From assembly GCF_905196875.1 (NCBI RefSeq), contig NZ_CAJJWO010000003.1:124001-188000 (forward strand): 64,000 nt of DNA, written 5' to 3'. Made by a program: the position numbers and the translations under genes. The notes beneath the pieces were generated by a model. It was not told the origin of the DNA. It did no database searches and was given only the letters and a program-made list of their open reading frames with translations. This stretch comes from an uncultured Parabacteroides sp. GTDB lineage: Bacteria; Bacteroidota; Bacteroidia; Bacteroidales; Tannerellaceae. Positions 26,715 through 35,143 of this stretch are shown here, in pieces (positions within the stretch are counted from its first letter, which is position 1; each line of letters begins with the position of its first letter).

Positions 26715-28280
26715 ATGAGATATATGAAAAAAATATTGATGGGCCTATTAGCCACCGGGTTAGTTTCCGGATTTACGGCATGTACAGATTTGGAGCCGAC
26801 CTTATATAGCAATTTGACGACTGACAACGCTTATATAACGGAAAAAGATTTCAATGCAGCGTTAGTCGGTGTTTATGCGGATTTAAATCCGTTCCCGGGT
26901 GATGCCTGGCAGTATTATGCAGGTTATTTGGTAATGATTACTGATTACACAACAGATATTGGTTATTCAACAGCAAGTGATCCGCTTGCTATGAGTGTCA
27001 TGTCTTATGATGCAAACAATCAGTATCTTCGTGATAACTGGAGATATATTTATCAGGTTATATCGAATGCCAATACAGTTCTTCAAAAGTTGAACAATAC
27101 AAATGTAAATGCAGATATGACTGAAGAAAAGATGCAACTGATAGCTGCTCAGCTTAAATTTCTTCGGGCGTTGGCTTATCGCGATCTGACAGATGCTTTT
27201 GGACCGATTCCATTGGTGACGGAATATTCTGAAAATCCGCTTGCAATGAGGGATATGCCTTTAACTTCTGTAGAAGAGATTGATGCTTTCATTTTGAAAG
27301 ACTTGAAAGAAGCACTCGAGGTCTTGCCTGAGAAATGGACTGGAACGGATTTATGCCGTGCAACTAAAGGCGCTGCTGCAACTTTGATCGGACAAATTTA
27401 TATGCGTGCACATGATTATCAGAATGCAAAAACTTATATCGATATGGTATTGGCTTTGCGTGATAAGGGCATTTATACTTTGAATCCTGACTTTAAGAAT
27501 GAATGGTCTGAATCCAATAAATATGATATGGGATCTATCTTTTGTATCTTACATGAAAATGGTTCAAATGGTGGTGAAATAGCTCTTCACTTTGGTCCTT
27601 CCGATCATCCGGAAGTTATGGGACGTTGGCAGTTCTATGCTGTGTCTTTGCCTTTCTGGCGCAAATTTGATGATGCAGACCCGCGTAAGCAGTTTTTCTA
27701 TTTTAATTATACAGGAGGAAGTCCCCGAGATGATAAAACCGATTATGGTTTCTATTATATGATGCCGGAAAAGGGACAGAACACACCTCCTAATGACACA
27801 ACAAAACTGTTACTTAACGTAGCGACCAAAAAATATACTTATGAGATGGTCTCGGATGTATATTATGATGGACGTACTATCTCTATCTTCCGTTTGGCAG
27901 ATGTTATTTTGTGTAAAGCTGAAATAGAAAACAACTTGAATGGACCGGGAGCTGCATTGCCTTATTTGAATGAGATTCGTGAACGTGCCGGTGCTCCTGC
28001 TTATGGAAAAGATCCTCGTTTCCCAGTTCCTGCAAGTAAGGAAGCTATGAATCAGGCTATTCTTGATGAGCGTGGTTTTGAACTGGTGTTTGAGTATAAA
28101 CGCCGTCCTGACCTGATCCGCTTTGGTAAATATGAAGAGACTGTAAATGCTCATCTGAAAGAGATGGATATAACGGGAACTACAGTAACACCTGATATGC
28201 GTTATTTGCCGTATCCTTTTGTAGAAACTAAGCAGAATAGCTATATGGAGGCAGAAAATCCTAAACGCCTTCCTAAATAA
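26715..28280 (+). CDS. SusD/RagB-type lipoprotein (PUL 2)
   Basis: This 521-residue surface lipoprotein has a signal peptide with lipobox FTAC. The SusD fold is shown by TTDNAYITEKDFNAALVGVY, the central QLKFLRALAYRDLTDAFGPI helix and the late FRLADVILCKAEIENNLNG and LNEIRERAGAP segments. The C-terminal FELVFEYKRRPDLIRFGKYE motif is diagnostic. ATG 26724 (MKKILMG) is an equally good start. A strong terminator follows directly, so the downstream sulfotransferase group depends on read-through or on its own promoter. Confidence 0.95.
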   Translation: MRYMKKILMGLLATGLVSGFTACTDLEPTLYSNLTTDNAYITEKDFNAALVGVYADLNPFPGDAWQYYAGYLVMITDYTTDIGYSTASDPLAMSVMSYDANNQYLRDNWRYIYQVISNANTVLQKLNNTNVNADMTEEKMQLIAAQLKFLRALAYRDLTDAFGPIPLVTEYSENPLAMRDMPLTSVEEIDAFILKDLKEALEVLPEKWTGTDLCRATKGAAATLIGQIYMRAHDYQNAKTYIDMVLALRDKGIYTLNPDFKNEWSESNKYDMGSIFCILHENGSNGGEIALHFGPSDHPEVMGRWQFYAVSLPFWRKFDDADPRKQFFYFNYTGGSPRDDKTDYGFYYMMPEKGQNTPPNDTTKLLLNVATKKYTYEMVSDVYYDGRTISIFRLADVILCKAEIENNLNGPGAALPYLNEIRERAGAPAYGKDPRFPVPASKEAMNQAILDERGFELVFEYKRRPDLIRFGKYEETVNAHLKEMDITGTTVTPDMRYLPYPFVETKQNSYMEAENPKRLPK

Positions 28281-28293
28281 ATTCGAGTTTGTC

Positions 28294-28333
28294 GGATGCC
28301 TGTATCTAAGAGGGATACAGGCATCCTTTGTTT
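28294..28333 (+). terminator. Strong terminator-like hairpin between susD and the aryl-sulfate sulfotransferase gene
   Basis: A perfect 13-bp stem ggatgcctgtatc/gatacaggcatcc with a 7-nt loop is followed by tttgttt. Confidence 0.8.
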
Positions 28334-28354
28334 AATATTTTTAAAGAGATTGAT

Positions 28355-29845
28355 ATGAAGCGTCTGATTTTTTTTGTTTGTATATTGATTGTCGGAGTAG
28401 TTATAGGTTGGATTTATTTAAGCGAACGGAATGCGATTGTAGAAGTTACGTTAACTTCTCCTGGAAATACCGCTATGTATAATAGAGCAGAGATAGTCCT
28501 TCAAAAACCGGCTCCTGTTTACATAGAATACACGGAAAACTTAACAGGAAAGAAATTCAGAACAGTTACAACTCCGGCTGATACGCTTCACCACCTGGAC
28601 CTCCTGCTCTTGAAAGCCAATACTGAATATACTTATCAGATAGTGATAGATAATCTGTTTAAACAGAAATCGAAACCTTTGACGTTTAAAACCCGTGAAC
28701 AGTCTTCCTGGCTCGTTAATCACTGGTTTAGTGAAAAATATCCGCATGATTCTTCTGCTTTGGGTGATGGTATGATTTTGGTTTGTTTCGGTCGTTTGCC
28801 CGGATATATGGCCTTGATTGATAATGAGGGAGAAGTACGTTGGTACTGGCAGGTGGATGATGTGGGGGTACGTGCAGCCTCACTAACGCCGCGTGGTACG
28901 ATTCTGGCAATGCTCCGTCCCTTTGAAATGGATCAGATAGATGATGCTCCCCAAACGCCGGCCGAAATAGCCAATGAAGAACATAAGAAACCGATGCGCC
29001 GTGGTTCTATGGGTTTTGCTGGTGGAACCGGACTGGTCGAAGTCTCTTTAACGGGCGAACAAATGTGGCGCCTAGACCTTAATAAAATTGAAAAAGAAAA
29101 AGACCACCAGATTATCCACCATGATATCTGGATGGATGAAGAAAATCATATCCACACTTTATACCGCCCTAAAAAGATTGCAGAAATACCGGTGAATGGT
29201 AAAATGGTGACCGATACGTTGGGGGGTGACGGAATCATGGTTATAGATACCCTGGGAAATGTTTTGAAAACCTGGTCGGCATGGGATGTATGGGATGTCG
29301 CTAACGATCCGTATATCGATGAATACCGTTACGACCGTTTCCATATGAACGGATTGTGCTTTGATAAGGATGGAAATTACCTGGTGTCTAATCCGATTGA
29401 AGACCAGATATGGAAGATTGACCGTCAGAGTGGTAAATTACTTTGGAAGTTTGGTAGAAATGGGGACTTCAAAATGGATACAACTGCCTATTTCTCTTTT
29501 CAGCATGCTCCCTATATTACGGAACAGGGGGATTTGATGCTGTTTGATAACGGCTTGTATGACAAACGTTCGGGAGCGAAAGCTTTTAAACTAGATGAAA
29601 AGAACTTTACAGCAGAAACGGTTATTAATGCTATGTTGCCTCCCGAAAAGTATACTTCCCGCATGGGGAATGCTTATCTCCTTCCTAACGGAAATCTGTT
29701 GCAGACCAGTTCGAAGACCGGTTCTATAATGGTTACCGACCAATCCGGAAAGGTTCTCTGGGAAAGTATCATGTATTATGCCCCCTATCGGGCAGTGTAT
29801 GTTCCGGTAGAAACCTGGGATAAATATTTTAAAGAAATTAAGTGA
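28355..29845 (+). CDS. Membrane-anchored aryl-sulfate sulfotransferase (ASST family)
   Basis: This 496-residue enzyme should transfer sulfate from an aryl sulfate donor to a phenol-type acceptor without PAPS. One N-terminal helix (FFVCILIVGVVIGWIYL) anchors it to the membrane facing the periplasm. A small beta domain (about 27-112) is followed by a six-bladed propeller. Three positions match the histidines expected in ASST active sites: HHD at 255-257, RFHMNGL at 330 and FSFQHAPY at 384, the last being the candidate sulfated His. I chose the ATG at 28355; the frame also runs up to a TTG inside the terminator. It overlaps functionally with the next two genes: the CHR transporter starts 1 nt after its stop. 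Confidence 0.85.
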   Translation: MKRLIFFVCILIVGVVIGWIYLSERNAIVEVTLTSPGNTAMYNRAEIVLQKPAPVYIEYTENLTGKKFRTVTTPADTLHHLDLLLLKANTEYTYQIVIDNLFKQKSKPLTFKTREQSSWLVNHWFSEKYPHDSSALGDGMILVCFGRLPGYMALIDNEGEVRWYWQVDDVGVRAASLTPRGTILAMLRPFEMDQIDDAPQTPAEIANEEHKKPMRRGSMGFAGGTGLVEVSLTGEQMWRLDLNKIEKEKDHQIIHHDIWMDEENHIHTLYRPKKIAEIPVNGKMVTDTLGGDGIMVIDTLGNVLKTWSAWDVWDVANDPYIDEYRYDRFHMNGLCFDKDGNYLVSNPIEDQIWKIDRQSGKLLWKFGRNGDFKMDTTAYFSFQHAPYITEQGDLMLFDNGLYDKRSGAKAFKLDEKNFTAETVINAMLPPEKYTSRMGNAYLLPNGNLLQTSSKTGSIMVTDQSGKVLWESIMYYAPYRAVYVPVETWDKYFKEIK

Positions 29846-29846
29846 T

Positions 29847-31025
29847 ATGGGGCAGGCTTCACTCTTTTACATTTTCCTCACGTTCTTGAAATTGGGCGCT
29901 ACGGCATTTGGCGGTTATATGTCACTTATCGCTATCGTACAGAAACAGTTAGTGGAGGTTGATAAAAAACTGAAAGAAGAAGATTTGCTGGATGGGATAT
30001 CGTTGACCTCGGTATTACCGGGGCCTGTAGCGGTGAATACAATCGCTTATGTCGGGTATCGCCTGAGAGGAATTCCGGGAGCGATAATGGCCTTTGCCGG
30101 AATAATCATTCCTTCTTTCCTATTGGTGATTCTGCTTTCCTGGCTGTATTTTTCTTATGGAAATATTCCGGCAGTGAAGAATGTATTCAGCGGAATAACG
30201 CCAGCTATTATGGCCCTTATCGTTACGGTTGCTATTGGAATGACGCGTAAGACAGTGAAACTAACCATGCAATGGATTATTTGCCTGTTAGCTGCCTTGT
30301 TGTTGATTTTCATAGGAGGTTTTACTGTTACTTTTTTATTGCTGGTGTGTAGTGGGATAGCCGGAGCCTTCTTATTCCGTCAGCCGGGAAAGAAAGATGT
30401 ATTGCCTGATGGAAAAGCGTTAATAAATAGGAAACAGCTGGTTGTGTCGGGTATAGTGCTGTTATTGCTACTTTGTACGTTGTTATGGGGTGGACAAATT
30501 CCGGAGGCACCTAAGGATATTCAGATACTGTCTACTTTCTCCGGAATAAGCCTGACACTGTTTGGAGGAGGTTACGTTGTCATTCCCGCATTACATGAAT
30601 TATTTGTAGAGAATCTGAAATGGCTTACTTCGGCGGAATTTGCCGACGGTATTGCTATCGGGCAGATTACTCCCGGTCCTATTTTTATTACAGCGACCTT
30701 TATCGGTTATAAAGTGGCCGGAGTATTGGGAGCTTTCCTGGCTACCTTTGCCATATTTACTCCACCGGCAATCCTGACGGTTTTATTATCCCGTTTTGTA
30801 GAGGTGCTGAATCATTCATCTGTAGTAAAAGCCGCAATGAAAGGGATACGGGCGGCTGTTATCGGGATGATCTTCGCTTCGGCAATAACGATAGGGCAGA
30901 CGATCACATTATCGGTTGGCGCGGTCGCTATTTTTATAATCACATTCATTATCTCATTTAAATACACAATCAGCCCGATCTACCTGATCCTTGGAGCAGG
31001 CGTGGCGGGTTTTATCTTATTCTAA
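29847..31025 (+). CDS. CHR-family (chromate/sulfate-type) anion transporter
   Basis: This 392-residue inner-membrane protein has two homologous halves. Each opens with a Phe-Gly-Gly segment (LGATAFGGYMS in the first, LTLFGGGYVVIPAL in the second) and carries a Pro-Gly-Pro motif (SVLPGPVAVNTIAYVGYR and QITPGPIFITATFIGYK). This is the long-chain CHR layout with about ten membrane helices. Family members are named for chromate efflux, but the physiological anion is often thought to be sulfate or a relative. The gene starts 1 nt after the aryl-sulfate sulfotransferase stop and ends 5 nt before a second sulfotransferase, so a role in moving sulfate or a sulfated product is a reasonable inference, not a demonstrated one. 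Confidence 0.88.
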   Translation: MGQASLFYIFLTFLKLGATAFGGYMSLIAIVQKQLVEVDKKLKEEDLLDGISLTSVLPGPVAVNTIAYVGYRLRGIPGAIMAFAGIIIPSFLLVILLSWLYFSYGNIPAVKNVFSGITPAIMALIVTVAIGMTRKTVKLTMQWIICLLAALLLIFIGGFTVTFLLLVCSGIAGAFLFRQPGKKDVLPDGKALINRKQLVVSGIVLLLLLCTLLWGGQIPEAPKDIQILSTFSGISLTLFGGGYVVIPALHELFVENLKWLTSAEFADGIAIGQITPGPIFITATFIGYKVAGVLGAFLATFAIFTPPAILTVLLSRFVEVLNHSSVVKAAMKGIRAAVIGMIFASAITIGQTITLSVGAVAIFIITFIISFKYTISPIYLILGAGVAGFILF

Positions 31026-31030
31026 ATTCT

Positions 31031-32038
31031 ATGAATACAATACAAGGAATACAAATGATTGGAACGCAGCGATCCGGTTCCAATCTGCTGCGTGTAATGC
31101 TGGATGGTATAGAACAGATTGTCGCTCCGCATCCTCCGCATATTCTTCAGCGTTTCCTGCCTTTATTACCTAAGTATGGCGACTTGTCGGATCAGTCGAA
31201 TTTTCATCGACTAGCAACGGATGTCTGCGAACTGGTTACAGTAAATCCTGTCTCCTGGGAGGGAATTAGCATCCGCACCGATGAAATACTTGCAGCTTGT
31301 AAACAGCAAACAGTATATGAACTGTTCCGTGTGATCTATGAAGCGGCAGCCTGTCAGACCGGAGCTTCTTTCTGGCTTTGTAAGAGCATGAAGAATATGT
31401 TTTATGCAGAAGGAATCGAGTCTACGGGAGTTCGGCCTTATTATATCTATCTCTATCGTGACGGACGTGATGTGGCTCTCTCCTTTAAAAAAGCGATTGT
31501 AGGAGAAAAACATATTTATGCGCTGGCTCAAAACTGGAAAAAAGATCAGGAGGCGGCACTTCGTTTAAAAGAGAAAACTGCAGAAGATCATTTCTTTATG
31601 CTGAACTATGAAACACTGATTGCCTGTCCGGAAGAAACGATGCGCCGCCTTTGTGACTTCCTGCATGTACCCTATTCCGATCAGGTAATGGAGTATTATA
31701 AGAGCCGGGAGTCGGAAAATACAGCTGTAGCCGGTAAGATGTGGTCGAATGTAACCAAGCCGATCATAAAAGATAACACGAATAAGTTTTTGCGTGAATT
31801 ATCTTCGGAAGATATTACTATCTTTGAATCCGTAGCCGGAGATCTTTTACAGCAACTGGGGTATTCCTTATGTACTCCCCCTGATCTACTGAAAGATAGC
31901 TTTTCCGACAAGGAGATAGAGATATTTAATGAAGAAAACAGTCGCTTAAAGAATGCTTTTATTCAGCAGGCCGATCCGACCGACCTCGAGAAAAGGCGTC
32001 CGCAGGATGAATTGATCAATCGAATAAAACAATATTAA
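31031..32038 (+). CDS. PAPS-dependent-type sulfotransferase
   Basis: This 335-residue protein has no signal peptide and should act in the cytoplasm. The 5'-phosphosulfate loop is GTQRSGSNLL (residues 11-20). The 3'-phosphate site is YLYRDGRDVALSFKKA (about 140-155), with the Arg and Ser typical of the family. The rest (ETLIACPEETMRRLCDFLHV) follows the usual sulfotransferase pattern. It would use PAPS to sulfate a sugar, lipid or small molecule; the acceptor cannot be read from the sequence. Gut Bacteroidetes are known to carry sulfotransferases acting on steroids, and a glycan or lipid target is also possible. No PAPS synthesis gene lies in the window. It is 5 nt after the CHR gene and 13 nt before the next. 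Confidence 0.85.
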   Translation: MNTIQGIQMIGTQRSGSNLLRVMLDGIEQIVAPHPPHILQRFLPLLPKYGDLSDQSNFHRLATDVCELVTVNPVSWEGISIRTDEILAACKQQTVYELFRVIYEAAACQTGASFWLCKSMKNMFYAEGIESTGVRPYYIYLYRDGRDVALSFKKAIVGEKHIYALAQNWKKDQEAALRLKEKTAEDHFFMLNYETLIACPEETMRRLCDFLHVPYSDQVMEYYKSRESENTAVAGKMWSNVTKPIIKDNTNKFLRELSSEDITIFESVAGDLLQQLGYSLCTPPDLLKDSFSDKEIEIFNEENSRLKNAFIQQADPTDLEKRRPQDELINRIKQY

Positions 32039-32051
32039 TCGTTAAACACTA

Positions 32052-35042
32052 ATGCGTATGAAACAAATGCTATTTACTCTGCTTTGTTTGTTTACCTTCA
32101 GTAACTTACAAGCTCAGACCGTACCTACCGACGAGTTGTATGGGTTGGGGACCTGGAATGCCGACTCCCTGGGAAACCATCGGGTAGTCGTATCGGTAGA
32201 GAAACCGTCGGATGTAGTGCTGGCAACGATCGAATGGCGTCGCCGTGATTTGAATCCGGAAGATAAGAATCTGATTGTGGTAGATGCTGCCACGGGAAAA
32301 CATATTACAAATGTATGCCGCTTTACAGTGAACCGGGAGAAAGGGGAAGTCGCTTTTCAACCGCAGACAGTTCCGGGCGAGTATTATATCTATTACCTGA
32401 AGAATGTAATGAGCGGTAGCCCGTATTATCCAACCGTTAATTATCCGCCGTTCGAAAATACGGCTTCAGCCGATTGGGTGAAGAAGAATAAACTGTCGGG
32501 AAAGAAAGCCCCGTCGCTTCCGGCTGCTAAGGTAGTACAATTCCAGGCTATAAACCAGTTGAACAGCTTCTATCCGATGGAAGTGATTGCTACGGCTGAT
32601 GAAACGGCCCGTTTACTGAAAGAGCGTCCGGGAGAAAAATATATCCTGTTTACCGAAGACCGGGAATATCCGATCCGTATGACAACCGATATTCCTTATA
32701 AATGGATTGCTGACGACCGTCACGACCATTTCAGCGGCCAGGCAGACAAGGGCGAATATTATGTTTTCCAGTTAGGCGTATGGGCGGCCCGTTCAAAGGT
32801 GGAGAACCTGCACGTAGACTTCTCTGCTCTGACAAATACAGCTACTGGCGAACAGATTCCGGCATCTTCATTTACCTGTTTCAATACGGAAGGAACGGAT
32901 GTAACGGGCACTGTTTTCAAAAAGAACTGTTCTGTCGAGCAAGGCAAGGTACAGGCATTATGGATCGGAACCCAGTTGCCGGAACATCTTTCTTCGGGGA
33001 TGTATCAGGGTACGGTTACTGTGTCTGCCGCCAATGCGGAAAGTAAGACTGTACAGGTAACGTTGAATGTCTCTAAGAATATAATAGCCAATCATGGGGA
33101 TAATGAACCCTGGCGTCACTCCCGCTTGCGTTGGCTGAACTCACAGATCGGTTTTGACGATGAGGTGATCGCTCCTTACACACCATTAGTCCTGAAGGAT
33201 AAAACGATCAGTTGCCTGGGACGTGAAGTGAAACTGTCTTCTCTCGGCCTGCCGGCAGATATCACCAGTTATTTTAAAGAAACGATGACCGGTATCGGTA
33301 CCGATGGCCGTTCTATCCTGGCTGCACCTATGGAACTGGCGGCAGACGGCGGTGCCTGGGAAAATCTGAACTTCGAAATTACAAAACATAAACAGGGCGC
33401 TATTGCCTGGAAAGCGTTGAACCAGAACAGCCATTTCCTGATGGATCTGGAAGGAGAGATGGAGTCGGATGGAAATATCGAATATAAGGTAACGCTGGTT
33501 GCCCGCGAAAATGCATCTGTCGAAGATATCGGTCTGCGTACTCATCTGGCTCCCGGCATCGGACGTTATATGATGGGACTGGGAGAGAAAGGCGGCTTTT
33601 GCCCTAATGACCTGCGTTGGAAATGGGATGTTGAAAAGAACCAGGACGGCCCGTGGGTGGGCGATGTAAATGCCGGTCTTCAGATCCGTTTCTACGATAA
33701 TAAATATGAGCGTCCGCTGAATACAAACTTCTATCATCAGAAACCGTTACATATGCCTCTGTCCTGGTGCAATAACGGAAACGGAGGGATCGACATCAAT
33801 AACGCTTCCGATGGGACACGGATCAATGCTTATTCCGGTAAACGGGAAGTAAAGAAAGGCGATAAGCTGTATTACTATTTCAATGTGGCAATCACCCCGT
33901 TCCGCCCGATCGATACGGATAAGCAATGGCGCGAACGCTACTATCATAGTTATGACTTTATCGAAAAGGTAGAGAAGTTGGGTGCCAATGTGCTGAATAT
34001 CCACCATGCAACGGGTATCAATCCGTTTATCAACTATCCGTTCCTTCGCACGAAAGAAATGAAGGCTTATATCGATGGTGCACATGCACGGGATATGAAG
34101 GTGAAGATCTATAATACTGTCCGCGAACTGTCCAACAGCTGTGTGGAAATGTATGCCCTTCGCAGTCTGGGAAATGAGATATTCTCGGAAGGTCCCGGCG
34201 GCGGCTTCTCCTGGTTGCAGGAGCATCTGGATCAGAATTATATCGGAGCCTGGTTTGTCCCTCACCTGAAAGATGCAGCGATCGTGAACAGCGGTGTATC
34301 CCGTTGGCATAATTATTATTTGGAAGGACTCGACTGGCTGGGCAAAAATGTCGGTATCGACGGCCTGTATATCGATGACCTGGCATTCGACCGTATGACG
34401 ATGAAACGTATCCGTAAGGTACTGAACCGTACGAATCCGGGCGCAATGATCGACCTGCATTCGGCTAATCAGTATAATCCGAAGGATGGCTTTGCCAACA
34501 GCGCCAATCTTTATCTCGAACATTTCCCGTATCTGGATCGTTTGTGGTTCGGCGAATATTTCAATTATGACTTCCCGCCCGAATTCTGGCTGATTGAAGT
34601 ATCCGGTATCCCTTACGGATTGATGGGTGAAATGCTGGAAGGCGGCGGTAACGCCTGGCGTGGAATGCTGTATGGCATGACCGGTCGCAGTCCGCGTGTA
34701 GACAATGGACCGTTGTGGCATCTTTGGGATTCATTCGGTATGCAGAAAAGCGAAATGATCGGCTACTGGGTGAAAGACAACCCGGTGAAGACGAACAGTG
34801 AAAAGACGTTGGCTACCATTTACACGCATCCGGGAGAGAAGACTTTGATCTCGCTGGCTACCTGGGAAGAGGGCGATGCCCGGGTCACTCTTTCTGTCGA
34901 CTGGGCGAAACTGGGCCTCGATCCGGCAAAAGTAACATTGTATGCTCCGGCCATAGATAATTTCCAGACCGAAGCAACCTGGAAACCGGGTGATGAGATC
35001 ACCGTACCAAAAGGGAAAGGCTTGTTAATTATTGCAAAATAA
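32052..35042 (+). CDS. Secreted DUF6067-like putative glycoside hydrolase (GH123-related architecture)
   Basis: This 996-residue protein has a signal peptide (cleavage near LQAQ-TVP). N-terminal beta-sandwich domains reach to about 630, then a TIM barrel from about 635 to 930 and a short C-terminal beta domain. The barrel carries LGANVLNIHHATGINPFINY, GLYIDDLAFDR near 770-780 and LWFGEYFNYDFPPEFW, with acidic residues at strand ends as in glycosidases. The family name is from memory of Bacteroides proteins annotated as glycoside hydrolase domain/DUF6067; no activity is claimed. Codon use is more GC-rich than in the susCD genes ahead of it. It probably belongs to the sulfotransferase operon (13-nt gap) and ends at a strong terminator. 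Confidence 0.65.
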   Translation: MRMKQMLFTLLCLFTFSNLQAQTVPTDELYGLGTWNADSLGNHRVVVSVEKPSDVVLATIEWRRRDLNPEDKNLIVVDAATGKHITNVCRFTVNREKGEVAFQPQTVPGEYYIYYLKNVMSGSPYYPTVNYPPFENTASADWVKKNKLSGKKAPSLPAAKVVQFQAINQLNSFYPMEVIATADETARLLKERPGEKYILFTEDREYPIRMTTDIPYKWIADDRHDHFSGQADKGEYYVFQLGVWAARSKVENLHVDFSALTNTATGEQIPASSFTCFNTEGTDVTGTVFKKNCSVEQGKVQALWIGTQLPEHLSSGMYQGTVTVSAANAESKTVQVTLNVSKNIIANHGDNEPWRHSRLRWLNSQIGFDDEVIAPYTPLVLKDKTISCLGREVKLSSLGLPADITSYFKETMTGIGTDGRSILAAPMELAADGGAWENLNFEITKHKQGAIAWKALNQNSHFLMDLEGEMESDGNIEYKVTLVARENASVEDIGLRTHLAPGIGRYMMGLGEKGGFCPNDLRWKWDVEKNQDGPWVGDVNAGLQIRFYDNKYERPLNTNFYHQKPLHMPLSWCNNGNGGIDINNASDGTRINAYSGKREVKKGDKLYYYFNVAITPFRPIDTDKQWRERYYHSYDFIEKVEKLGANVLNIHHATGINPFINYPFLRTKEMKAYIDGAHARDMKVKIYNTVRELSNSCVEMYALRSLGNEIFSEGPGGGFSWLQEHLDQNYIGAWFVPHLKDAAIVNSGVSRWHNYYLEGLDWLGKNVGIDGLYIDDLAFDRMTMKRIRKVLNRTNPGAMIDLHSANQYNPKDGFANSANLYLEHFPYLDRLWFGEYFNYDFPPEFWLIEVSGIPYGLMGEMLEGGGNAWRGMLYGMTGRSPRVDNGPLWHLWDSFGMQKSEMIGYWVKDNPVKTNSEKTLATIYTHPGEKTLISLATWEEGDARVTLSVDWAKLGLDPAKVTLYAPAIDNFQTEATWKPGDEITVPKGKGLLIIAK

Positions 35043-35083
35043 AGCGGGCTGATATAGTATAATTGACAGTAAATGTACTCCTT

Positions 35084-35130
35084 AATTGTATAAGGGGAGA
35101 ATTTCTCCCCTTATACAATTGTTTATTATT
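35084..35130 (+). terminator. Strong terminator after the DUF6067-like gene
   Basis: Two 18-base arms (aattgtataaggggagaa and its complement) are separated by one base and followed by gtttattattt. It is nearly a perfect palindrome and should stop most transcription before the DUF5107 gene. Confidence 0.8.
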
Positions 35131-35143
35131 TAAAGAAATTACC

